Source: Listeria innocua | GTDB lineage: Bacteria; Bacillota; Bacilli; Lactobacillales; Listeriaceae | Assembly (NCBI RefSeq): GCF_028596125.1 | Contig: NZ_CP117229.1 | Coordinates: 2,650,001 to 2,714,000 of the forward strand | Direction: 5' to 3' | DNA length: 64,000 bases | Shown: piece after piece, positions 9,168 through 16,111 of the stretch | Layout of the letters: the number at the start of each line of letters is the position of its first letter | Numbering within the stretch: the stretch's first letter is position 1 | The notes under the pieces: model-generated | What the model was told of the DNA's origin: nothing | Seen by the model: only the letters and a program-made list of their open reading frames with translations | The model's database searches: none | Program-made: the position numbers and the translations under genes

Positions 9168-9629
9168 GTGGAAATCAAGCAAATCAAAGCAAAAGACACG
9201 CAAGATATTAGGCACCGGGTTCTTCGCCCAGAACAGCCTGAAGAAAACGCAATTTACCCTAATGATGATATGGATGGTACTTTTCATTTAGGCGCTTTTG
9301 AAAAGGATGTTTTACTTGGAGTTGCGAGTTTTTATCCGGAAAAATCAGCCATTATTAATAATCCTGCTCAGTACCGAATTCGCGGTGTGGCAACAGAACG
9401 ACGGATGCGCTTGAAAGGCCTCGGCACAGCATTACTTGCAGAAGGTGAAGCGGAAATTTGGAAGCACGGCGCAGATATTATTTGGTGCAATGCGCGAATT
9501 GTCGCTGTTGGTTTTTATGAAAAACATGGCTACCGCAAAGTTGGTAAATCGTTTGTCATTCCTGGCATCGGCGAACATTACTTAATGAAAAAAGTGAATC
9601 CAAATAAAAAAGTGGACCAAGATAACTAA
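9168..9629 (+). CDS. GNAT-family N-acetyltransferase
   Basis: 153 residues from a GTG that follows GGAGGTGGGCGCC; a longer upstream frame has no better ribosome binding site. The acetyl-CoA binding motif A is visible as RRMRLKGLGTALLAEGE (about residues 81-97), and the C-terminal VGFYEKHGYRKVG matches GNAT motif B. The substrate (a small molecule, peptide or protein amine) cannot be read. The gene follows the MerR gene by about 50 bases in the same direction and ends inside the terminator stem at 9611-9642. Confidence 0.75.
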   Translation: MEIKQIKAKDTQDIRHRVLRPEQPEENAIYPNDDMDGTFHLGAFEKDVLLGVASFYPEKSAIINNPAQYRIRGVATERRMRLKGLGTALLAEGEAEIWKHGADIIWCNARIVAVGFYEKHGYRKVGKSFVIPGIGEHYLMKKVNPNKKVDQDN

Positions 9630-9650
9630 TATCTGGTCCACTTGTTTTTT
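9611..9650 (+). terminator. Intrinsic terminator of the GNAT gene
   Basis: Perfect stem GTGGACCA / TGGTCCAC followed by TTGTTTTTT. The left arm overlaps the last codons of the acetyltransferase. An A run on the left means it could also serve the convergent VOC gene. Confidence 0.85.
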
Positions 9651-10092
9651 ATAATTTAGAATAAGGTTGTGTATGAATCATCCAGGAGATGCCGTACTCG
9701 TCGACGAATTGTCCCATTTTCCCGCCCCAAAATTGCTCTTCGAAAGGTAACGTTACAGTTACTCTTCCCGATGAGCTCACTTTTTCAAAGAAAGCATCGG
9801 CGTCGGCTACTGCCGCTGGGTCTTCACTGTTAGAATCGAGCATAATCGAGATTTGGTTGGATGGTTTTACTTCTTTGCCGAATGAATCTGAACAAAATAA
9901 ATTTGCCCCAAGGACGGTAAAGCCACCGTGAACAGTTGTGTTCTCTAGGTTTTCTTTTGCTAGACCAAACATTTCGCTTTGTTCCTCACTTACTGGAAGC
10001 CTTGAAATATTCGTTGCTCCGAACACTTCTTCATAATATCCTAAAGCCTCTTTTGCATTTTCAAAAGCCAAATACGGGTACATTTTTGCCAT
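9649..10092 (-). CDS. VOC-superfamily protein (PhnB/glyoxalase-like)
   Basis: 147 residues with the beta-alpha-beta-beta-beta layout of the PhnB-like branch of the vicinal-oxygen-chelate fold: YPYLAFENAKEALGYYEEVF at the N-terminus and GQFVDEYGISWMIH at the C-terminus. Members include uncharacterised stress and resistance proteins; no reaction can be assigned. The start ATG follows AAGGAGCG at normal spacing. It is probably monocistronic, downstream of and parallel to the MATE gene's strand but beyond a 57-base gap. Confidence 0.7.
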   Translation of the reverse strand: MAKMYPYLAFENAKEALGYYEEVFGATNISRLPVSEEQSEMFGLAKENLENTTVHGGFTVLGANLFCSDSFGKEVKPSNQISIMLDSNSEDPAAVADADAFFEKVSSSGRVTVTLPFEEQFWGGKMGQFVDEYGISWMIHTQPYSKL

Positions 10093-10149
10093 AAAAATCG
10101 CTCCTTTGTTTTTAAGACACTAGTTAGAAAATACCCAATTCATTTTACC

Positions 10150-11502
10150 TTAAACTATCTCGGGATTTTTAAAAATTCGGCCCCATGTTTTGCTCATAAT
10201 CACAAGACAGACGGTGAACGCGCCTAAATCTGCTAATGGGAAAGCATACCAAATACCATCTAAACCGAAGAACTGCGGCAAAATAAGTAAAAGTGGTACT
10301 AAACAGATGATTTGGCGCATTAAGGAAATGATAAAGGAAATCCGTGCTCGACCAAGCGCTTGATATAGCCCTCCGCAGACAATTTGGAAACCAATTGTTG
10401 GGGCAGCTAGAAGCATAAATCTAACAGCATTTGTTCCTTGTGCAATCAATTCTGGGTCATTAGAGAAAATTCGTACGAGCATTCCTGGGAAAATTTCTAC
10501 CAAGCCCCAAGCAATTAGTGACATGACAGTTGCTGCAATCATTGATACTTTGACAGCTTTCATTACACGTTCGAATTGTCTCGATCCGTAGTTGAAGCCA
10601 ACGATTGGTTGCATCCCTTGTGTTACACCATTGATCGGCATAATTACGAAAGAAGCAATTCGGTTGGCAATTCCGTAAACCGCAATCGCCATTGTTCCGC
10701 CATAAATATTAAGCATCCAGTTTACCGCAACCGTTACGATACTCCCTGCGGACATCATAATAAATGACGGGAACCCGATTGCCATAATCCGGCGAATCAG
10801 CGGGAAATCCATTCGGAATGAGAACCCTTTTAAAGATAAAGTACTTTTTCCTGATAAAAAGTAAATCAAGAGCCAAATCGCGCCAACAGCCTGCGCAATA
10901 ACGGTTGCAAGCGCTGAACCACGAACGCCCATACCGAATCCCATAATGAAAATCGGGTTTAAAATCATATTTAAAATAGCGGAAATAATCATGGTTAACA
11001 TCGCTGTTTTCGCATTACCTTCCGAACGCACGATATTATTCATCGCCATCGCAAAGGTTTGGAACACTGCGCCTAGTAAAATAAGCGATAAGAAATCACT
11101 CGCAATATCATGAATATCCGCTGGTGCCCCGAAAAGCGTAATAAGTGGATCTAAAAATATAAAGGTTACAATTGCAATAAAAATACTGGAAATAAGTACT
11201 AACCAGATAACTTGATGGAATACTTTATCCGCATGTTTTTGTTCACCGGCACCGAGCGAGCGGGAAATAATTGAAGCACCACCAATACCAAACATCGCCG
11301 CCATCGCCATCAGTATCATTTGAACGGGAAAAGCAATCGAAAGTGCTGCAACCCCTGACGGACCAACGCCATATGACACGAAAATCGTATCAACAATATT
11401 ATACATTCCCATAACAAACATACCGATAAATGCCGGAATCGACAAACGCGCCATGAGTGATGGAATACTATCTTCACCTAATCGTTTACTCTGTTCTTTC
11501 AT
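10150..11502 (-). CDS. MATE-family multidrug/cation antiporter
   Basis: 450 residues with about twelve predicted membrane helices and the two MatE-like halves typical of the family, including the N-terminal RLGEDSIPSLMARLSIPAF segment and a charged central loop. MATE proteins extrude organic cations in exchange for protons or sodium. The gene overlaps the marR stop by four bases (ATGA), so it is translationally coupled to its probable repressor. The substrate is unknown; the MarR partner suggests induction by a phenolic or other small toxic compound. Confidence 0.88.
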   Translation of the reverse strand: MKEQSKRLGEDSIPSLMARLSIPAFIGMFVMGMYNIVDTIFVSYGVGPSGVAALSIAFPVQMILMAMAAMFGIGGASIISRSLGAGEQKHADKVFHQVIWLVLISSIFIAIVTFIFLDPLITLFGAPADIHDIASDFLSLILLGAVFQTFAMAMNNIVRSEGNAKTAMLTMIISAILNMILNPIFIMGFGMGVRGSALATVIAQAVGAIWLLIYFLSGKSTLSLKGFSFRMDFPLIRRIMAIGFPSFIMMSAGSIVTVAVNWMLNIYGGTMAIAVYGIANRIASFVIMPINGVTQGMQPIVGFNYGSRQFERVMKAVKVSMIAATVMSLIAWGLVEIFPGMLVRIFSNDPELIAQGTNAVRFMLLAAPTIGFQIVCGGLYQALGRARISFIISLMRQIICLVPLLLILPQFFGLDGIWYAFPLADLGAFTVCLVIMSKTWGRIFKNPEIV

Positions 11503-11948
11503 TCGACCTCTCCTCCTTCAACTGCCATAATCGCATTATCAGAAAGTCGTCCTATCAAATGCATTAAGTCATCTTTTTCTTCTTCGCTAAACCCTGCCGT
11601 TAAAAGTGCAGACCATTCAGCTGTAACTTCTTCAATTAATTCTCGCATTTTAAATCCTGTTTCAGTCACGAAAATCCGTTGAATACGTCTATCTCTTGTA
11701 TCCATTTCTCGGCGAATCATCCCAAGATCTTCAAGGCGCTTTATATGGCGCGTCACACTGGCTTTATCCACCATAAACCTTTTTGCCATTGATTCTTGAG
11801 AAATACCATCTTCTTTATAAAGCGTCCATAAATACCGCAATTGACCTATATTAAGACCAGTTTCAAGTAACTTTTTATTTTTAAAAGTGCTTTCTGAACG
11901 ATGAATAATTGCGATGGCTTTCGCTAAGCTTTCATGTCTATCTGCCAT
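11499..11948 (-). CDS. MarR-family transcriptional regulator
   Basis: 149 residues with the MarR winged-helix: ISQESMAKRFMVDKASVTRHIKRLEDLGMIRR, followed by the wing RREMDTRDRRIQRIFVTE. MarR proteins repress efflux and stress genes until a ligand or oxidant releases them. The gene is first in a two-gene operon with the MATE pump, whose start overlaps its stop. Two dyads (11987-12000 and 12024-12037) flank the -10 element upstream, so autoregulation is likely. The start ATG follows AGGAGTCGGATAA. Confidence 0.88.
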   Translation of the reverse strand: MADRHESLAKAIAIIHRSESTFKNKKLLETGLNIGQLRYLWTLYKEDGISQESMAKRFMVDKASVTRHIKRLEDLGMIRREMDTRDRRIQRIFVTETGFKMRELIEEVTAEWSALLTAGFSEEEKDDLMHLIGRLSDNAIMAVEGGEVE

Positions 11949-11986
11949 TTATCCGACTCCTCATAAAAAAATCCGCCACATAATTA

Positions 11987-12037
11987 GTTGCGGCGTCAAC
12001 CATTATAGTATAGCAGTAATTTGGTTGACTGCGCAAC
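11987..12037 (-). promoter_or_regulatory. marR-MATE promoter with two operator dyads
   Basis: Two 14-base sites of the form GTTG-N6-CAAC, GTTGCGGCGTCAAC (11987-12000) and GTTGACTGCGCAAC (12024-12037), are themselves arranged as an inverted pair 37 bases apart. On the minus strand the distal site covers a TTGCGC -35 element, which is 18 bases from TATACT; the other site lies just downstream of the start point. This is the layout expected for MarR repression. Confidence 0.65.
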
Positions 12038-12043
12038 CTTTTT

Positions 12044-12057
12044 ATTTCCCGGGCAAT
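12044..12057. other. Noc-binding-like sequence (one mismatch)
   Basis: ATTTCCCGGGCAAT differs at one base from the Bacillus Noc consensus ATTTCCCGGGAAAT. It lies in the intergenic region between marR and the PucR-like gene. Confidence 0.45.
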
Positions 12058-12117
12058 AATTTGACTTCCTATCTTTCTTTTGTAAAAATAAAGAGTAGAG
12101 AAGGGGTGCTATCCACT

Positions 12118-12999
12118 GTGCAGATTAAAATATTAAAAAATAGATATCCCAATATAGTCGTTTCAAAAAACCCAATAAAATCAACTACAGATACGTTTTC
12201 TTTTTTCGAGGAACCGTATTATTTTACTATCCCCAAAAGTGACCTTTCAGAAGAAGAAGCGGCGTTACTACATACGTTATTTCCAAAACCATTACCAACA
12301 TTTACAAAAGAATCTACTCAGTTTTGGTTCGATTTGTTATTTGGAAATGAAGCCGTCACGATTACGAATGAAAAAGAAACTTACCGAATAACACAGTTTC
12401 ATATTAAAACTACTACTACCAAAAGCATGTTGCAAGAATGGCAAAAAGCGCTACTCAGTTTCTTTAGTCCGGATGCTGAACTAATTATGTTTTCGGCGAG
12501 TTATGGTGTGATTATTGAAAAGTCCACCGGTTCACTCCTCGGGGAAGAAGAACTTATTGCTGTTGCCGGTACTCTTGAAAATGATTTTTATATTCAATCT
12601 ACTTTCTTTATGGGGCTCTTTCATCCGTTAAATGCGAAATTACGTGGCTTATTTGCAGAGGAACGTACCATTTTTGACCATAATAATCGTGAAGTTGTCC
12701 AAACCGTCGCTTCCGAAAGTTTAAAAGTCATCGCGCTAAGAATGAAAGAAAGTTTAATTACGAGTGAACTCAACAACCTTTTCCATCAAGATGATACTTG
12801 GATTCCTTTAATTCATACGTTATTTAAAAACCAAGGAAACATCAGCCTTACTGCCAAAGAACTTTTTATGCACCGAAATACAATTCAATATCGTTTGGAC
12901 AAATTCTATGAACAAACAAACTTATCACTCCGCAAAATGGATGGGTTGCTCTTAGCTTATCTGTCTACACTTCAAACAAATAGTAGCAATCATGAATAA
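12118..12999 (+). CDS. PucR/CdaR-type helix-turn-helix regulator
   Basis: 293 residues from a GTG start preceded by GAGAAGGGGTG; the open frame continues upstream into the marR promoter without a ribosome binding site. The C-terminal 50 residues form a PucR-type HTH (ISLTAKELFMHRNTIQYRLD), used by regulators such as CdaR and PucR. The N-terminal 240 residues have no domain I recognise. The gene is monocistronic, with its own terminator at 12986-13018. The target and effector cannot be read from the neighbours. Confidence 0.7.
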   Translation: MQIKILKNRYPNIVVSKNPIKSTTDTFSFFEEPYYFTIPKSDLSEEEAALLHTLFPKPLPTFTKESTQFWFDLLFGNEAVTITNEKETYRITQFHIKTTTTKSMLQEWQKALLSFFSPDAELIMFSASYGVIIEKSTGSLLGEEELIAVAGTLENDFYIQSTFFMGLFHPLNAKLRGLFAEERTIFDHNNREVVQTVASESLKVIALRMKESLITSELNNLFHQDDTWIPLIHTLFKNQGNISLTAKELFMHRNTIQYRLDKFYEQTNLSLRKMDGLLLAYLSTLQTNSSNHE

Positions 13000-13018
13000 A
13001 TGATCATGGTTGCTTTTT
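12986..13018 (+). terminator. Intrinsic terminator of the PucR-like gene
   Basis: Stem GCAATCATGA / TCATGGTTGC (one G-U pair) followed by TTTTT. The left arm overlaps the stop codon region. Confidence 0.75.
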
Positions 13019-13021
13019 CGC

Positions 13022-13052
13022 TTGACTTAAAGTTAACTCCAAGGAATACAAT
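13022..13052 (+). promoter_or_regulatory. MerR-type promoter of the merR-cupin operon
   Basis: TTGACT (13022-13027) and TACAAT (13047-13052) are separated by 19 bases. The imperfect dyad CTTAAAGTTAACTCCAAG is centred between them. This is the classic geometry of a promoter activated by DNA-distorting MerR proteins, here probably the product of the next gene. Confidence 0.7.
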
Positions 13053-13083
13053 CATTATAGAAAATCAGTAAAGGAGAATGGCT

Positions 13084-13539
13084 ATGACCAAAAATAAAAT
13101 TAGCTTTTATGTGGTGGATGCTTCGGAAGACTTAACAATGAATATCAAAGAAGCGAGTGAAAAAAGTGGTGTTTCTGCTGATACAATTCGCTACTACGAA
13201 CGCATTGGTTTAATTCCACCTATATATCGTAATGAAAATGGCATTCGTAAATTTGGCGCAGAAGACATACGCTGGATTTTGTTTAGTCGTCAAATGCGCC
13301 GCGCTGGTTTATCTATTGAAGCATTAATTGATTACTTGGCACTTTTCCGAGAAGGCGAACACACGCTAGAAGCTCGCGCCGAATTGCTGAAAGAACAACG
13401 CATGGAGTTGAAAAATCGCATTGATGTTATGCAAGAAGCGCTTGATCGACTTGACTTCAAAATAGATAATTACGATACCCACCTCATTCCGGCTCAAAAA
13501 GAACTAAAAGATTTTAATGTCGAAAGGGGTAATTTATAA
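13084..13539 (+). CDS. MerR-family transcriptional regulator
   Basis: About 151 residues. The MerR HTH begins around residue 18 (MNIKEASEKSGVSADTIRYY), followed by the wing (YERIGLIPPIYRNENGIRKF) and a dimerisation coiled coil that ends the protein, as in AdhR/NmlR-type members. No metal-binding cysteines are visible. The ATG at 13084 is spaced 7 bases from GGAG; the ATG that begins the HTH at 13138 is a possible alternative. The gene shares one base with the cupin gene (TAATG) and is preceded by a promoter with a 19-base spacer, so autoactivation is likely. Confidence 0.82.
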   Translation: MTKNKISFYVVDASEDLTMNIKEASEKSGVSADTIRYYERIGLIPPIYRNENGIRKFGAEDIRWILFSRQMRRAGLSIEALIDYLALFREGEHTLEARAELLKEQRMELKNRIDVMQEALDRLDFKIDNYDTHLIPAQKELKDFNVERGNL

Positions 13540-13943
13540 TGAGTACACTAGAAAACAGCGTTATTTTTGATAAAGGTGAACTGATTACTAATGACTACTT
13601 TACCGGTAATGCTTATTTAAAAATGCTTGTCGCAGAAGATACTGTTTACAATTGTCCGATTGGGAACGTTACGTTTGAACCGGGAGCCAGGAATAACTGG
13701 CATAAACATGACGGCGGGCAAATCCTACTTGTAACAGGCGGAACTGGTTACTATCAAGAGGAAGGAAAACCCGCTCAGTTACTTAAAGAGGGTGACGTGG
13801 TAACTATCCCGAAAGACGTGAAACATTGGCACGGCGCTACGAAAGATAGCTGGTTTGTCCACTTAGCCATTTCAACAAATGTGGATATAGGGGGAACTAC
13901 TTGGTTAGAGCCCGTATCCGATGAACATTACACTAAATTATAA
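13539..13943 (+). CDS. Cupin-domain protein
   Basis: 134 residues, a single cupin barrel. The first metal motif is visible as NNWHKHDGGQILLVTGGTGYYQEEG (about residues 51-75), and the second His is in DVKHWHGA (about residue 101), giving an intact His-His-Gln-His set. The sequence resembles the carboxymuconolactone/mandelonitrile-lyase-like small cupins, whose reactions vary. It is translationally coupled to the MerR gene and ends at a strong terminator. An oxidative or aldehyde stress role is plausible from the MerR type but not shown. Confidence 0.75.
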   Translation: MSTLENSVIFDKGELITNDYFTGNAYLKMLVAEDTVYNCPIGNVTFEPGARNNWHKHDGGQILLVTGGTGYYQEEGKPAQLLKEGDVVTIPKDVKHWHGATKDSWFVHLAISTNVDIGGTTWLEPVSDEHYTKL

Positions 13944-13945
13944 CG

Positions 13946-13984
13946 AAAAAACCCGCTAGCCTTCATTCAAGGTTGGCGGGTTTT
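13946..13984. terminator. Bidirectional intrinsic terminator
   Basis: Stem AAACCCGCTAGCCTT / AAGGTTGGCGGGTTT with A and T runs on both sides, between the convergent cupin and HAD genes. Confidence 0.85.
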
Positions 13985-13986
13985 AC

Positions 13987-14598
13987 TTATTTACTTACAT
14001 ACGCTAAAATATCTTCTGGTTTTTCAAAGACAAGTTCTGCTTTTTCAAAGCCATCTGTTGTCTTCGCACCCCAAAGCGCTAAGCCAAAATGAGCTCCGGC
14101 CGCATGGGCACATTTCATATCATAAGAAGAATCACCGACATAAAGCACCTCATGTGGCTCTCTTCCAAGAATTTCTAACCCTTTCAGCAGTGGATCTGGA
14201 TGAGGTTTATGGTTTTCTGTATCACTCGCACAAACAATTGCTTGAAAATGATCCTGAATATCAAATGGATAGAAACCTTTCTCCATTTCTAACGCATTTT
14301 TCGAAGTAACTACGCCGCTTTCTGGAATGGCATGCAGAACTTTATGAATACCTTCGAAAACCTCTACTTCTTCAATAAAAGTTGCTTCACGTTCAATCCA
14401 TTTGTCCAATACTTTCTCTGAATCCAAAATATTTAACTGTTCAACCGCAGCTGCCCCAGTAATTCCAAGTACAAATCGTAATTCATCTAGTTCATAACTT
14501 AATCCTTCTTCGGCTAAAACCGCTTGAAGAGAATGCAAAACAGCTCTCTCCGTGTCTAGAATCGTTCCATCTACGTCAAAAATTATTGCTTTATACAT
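13987..14598 (-). CDS. HAD-superfamily phosphatase (PgmB/Gph-like)
   Basis: 203 residues from the ATG after GGAGGAAATTAT; the open frame extends upstream into the preceding gene but that part is spurious. HAD motifs are in order: IIFDVDGTILDTE (nucleophile Asp, residue 8), VVTSK (about residue 103), and YVGDSSYDMKCAHAAG (about 160-175). The cap domain of C1 type lies between residues 16 and 85. It hydrolyses a small phosphorylated metabolite that cannot be named. It starts 13 bases after the PH-like gene and probably shares its promoter. Confidence 0.8.
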   Translation of the reverse strand: MYKAIIFDVDGTILDTERAVLHSLQAVLAEEGLSYELDELRFVLGITGAAAVEQLNILDSEKVLDKWIEREATFIEEVEVFEGIHKVLHAIPESGVVTSKNALEMEKGFYPFDIQDHFQAIVCASDTENHKPHPDPLLKGLEILGREPHEVLYVGDSSYDMKCAHAAGAHFGLALWGAKTTDGFEKAELVFEKPEDILAYVSK

Positions 14599-14611
14599 AT
14601 AATTTCCTCCT

Positions 14612-14980
14612 TCAAGATTTAGCGAAGTTGTGATAATGGTGAGTTGTGTATCTCGCTTTTTTCTTATTTTCAGCTTTTTGAATATCTGAGCTATTAGTGC
14701 CTTTATTTTGAAGCAAATCCCGAAATTCGCGCAAATTAGCATGAGAATTCCCATTTATTTCAAATTCGATATTATCGCAGCTAAAAGTGAGCAGGATTTC
14801 CTCTTCTTCTCGAACTAAAGCAATCTGTCCTAATTTCGCAACTGGAAAAGTTTGCCGTTTTTTCATACCTAAGCTGAAGTTTTGGTCAAAAACAAGATAA
14901 TCTCTATCGATGTAAAACTCTCCGAATTGATATTCCATTCCTAGGGCTGAACTAATTTTGCATACTCCATCTAATTTCAT
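14612..14980 (-). CDS. Hypothetical protein with PH/GRAM-like fold
   Basis: 122 residues from an ATG spaced 8 bases after AAGGAGG. The first 95 residues alternate short hydrophobic strands (YLVFDQNF, QIALVREEEEILLTFS) and end in a helix (LREFRDLLQ), which suggests a small PH- or GRAM-like beta barrel. The Lys- and His-rich tail (KKKARYTTHHYH) is unusual. No signal peptide or membrane segment is seen. It is co-directional with and upstream of the HAD phosphatase. I do not recognise a function. Confidence 0.6.
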   Translation of the reverse strand: MKLDGVCKISSALGMEYQFGEFYIDRDYLVFDQNFSLGMKKRQTFPVAKLGQIALVREEEEILLTFSCDNIEFEINGNSHANLREFRDLLQNKGTNSSDIQKAENKKKARYTTHHYHNFAKS

Positions 14981-15014
14981 ACCATTCGCCTCCTTCATCA
15001 CCTTATATATTAGT

Positions 15015-15043
15015 TTTAAATGATGAAATGGGTTTCATGTCAA
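15015..15043 (-). promoter_or_regulatory. Promoter with internal dyad upstream of the PH-like/HAD operon
   Basis: On the minus strand TTGACA (15043-15038) is followed after 17 bases by TTTAAA (15020-15015). The spacer contains a perfect 16-base dyad, ATGAAACCCATTTCAT (15038-15023). A repressor site between -35 and -10 fits a LacI-type operator, and a LacI gene lies immediately upstream. Confidence 0.5.
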
Positions 15044-15087
15044 GCAATTTCATAAAAATATTTTAAAAATGAGGCGGCGACTAGCTT

Positions 15088-16044
15088 TTATACCGTTTTC
15101 CTTCTAATTAATTCATGTTCCACTTTAATTCGTTGTAATTTTCCTTGTTCAAAAATCGAAAAAGCATTTTCTCCTAATTTTTTTAGGTTATGATCAAGGG
15201 TTGTGATTTCAAGAGCCTTACCAATTGGGAGATTTTCTTGCCCTAAAATAGCGACGTCTTCTGGCACGCGTAACCCAAGCTCCTTCACATGGTACATAAC
15301 ACCCGCTGCAACCTCATCACCATTCGCATAAATCGCATCAGGCCAGTCTTTCCCTTCAGCAAAAAAGTATTTTCCAGCTTTTACACCATCTTCTAATGTA
15401 TAGCACTCACTTAAAAAACGATTTTCACCAACTGGACCAAAAACCTGCTCATATGCGTTAATTTTCCCATATGTACTTGTGCTTTCCCGCGAGGCCCGTC
15501 CTGCTGTGAATGCCACTTTTTTATAACCTTCATCTTGTAAAAATTGAAACCCCGCGCGGTAGGCCTTTACTCGGTCAATATAGGAACAAGATACATCTTT
15601 GGACTCCACGTATTCACATGCAATAATGGGACCATAAGCAAGATATGGCAAAATCACATCCCAATTATTGGCACGCGAAGTAATAATTAGGCCATCCACC
15701 TGTTTCGTTTTAAGCCGCATCAAGTACTTTTCTTCTTCTTTCGGATCATATCCTGTTGGGAAAAGTGTCACCGAATAACGATTTTTAAAAGCTGCTTCTA
15801 AAATACCATTCACAATTTTGTCAAACCACGGATGATCATTATAAGGTATAATCACGCCAACCGTATTTGTTTTACCACGCGCTAAATCCATGGCGCTACG
15901 GTTAGGAGAATAGTCTAATTCATCAATAACAGCTTGCACGCGGGCTCTTTTTTCCTCCGCAACATACGGATGGTTATTGAGCACACGTGATACTGTCGTC
16001 ACTGAAACTCCCGCTAATTTGGCTATGTCTTTAATATTTGGCAT
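15088..16044 (-). CDS. LacI-family transcriptional regulator
   Basis: 318 residues. The N-terminal LacI HTH and hinge are complete (IKDIAKLAGVSVTTVSRVLNN, then MDLARGKTNTVGVI), followed by a periplasmic-binding-protein-like effector domain to the C-terminus (DAIYANGDEVAAGVM, EDVAILGQEN). It is expected to repress sugar genes until a sugar or sugar phosphate binds. No sugar transport or hydrolase genes flank it here; as I recall, in L. monocytogenes EGD-e the ortholog adjoins a sucrose phosphorylase/PTS cluster. A dyad-bearing promoter for the next genes lies 45-73 bases beyond its stop. Confidence 0.85.
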   Translation of the reverse strand: MPNIKDIAKLAGVSVTTVSRVLNNHPYVAEEKRARVQAVIDELDYSPNRSAMDLARGKTNTVGVIIPYNDHPWFDKIVNGILEAAFKNRYSVTLFPTGYDPKEEEKYLMRLKTKQVDGLIITSRANNWDVILPYLAYGPIIACEYVESKDVSCSYIDRVKAYRAGFQFLQDEGYKKVAFTAGRASRESTSTYGKINAYEQVFGPVGENRFLSECYTLEDGVKAGKYFFAEGKDWPDAIYANGDEVAAGVMYHVKELGLRVPEDVAILGQENLPIGKALEITTLDHNLKKLGENAFSIFEQGKLQRIKVEHELIRRKTV

Positions 16045-16062
16045 TTTAAAAACCTCATTCCT

Positions 16063-16105
16063 AAGAAAAAAGCGCGGACAGATTTCTCATACCGCACTTT
16101 TATTT
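16063..16105 (-). terminator. Intrinsic terminator of the CorC/HlyC gene
   Basis: On the minus strand the arms AAAGTGCGG and CCGCGCTTT enclose a loop of about 15 bases and are followed by a T run. Confidence 0.65.
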
Positions 16106-16111
16106 TTATCA

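Noticed and set aside
14599-14754. N-terminal extension of the HAD phosphatase
   Set aside because: The extra 52 residues overlap the PH-like gene in another frame; the conserved HAD motif begins right at the ATG after GGAGG.
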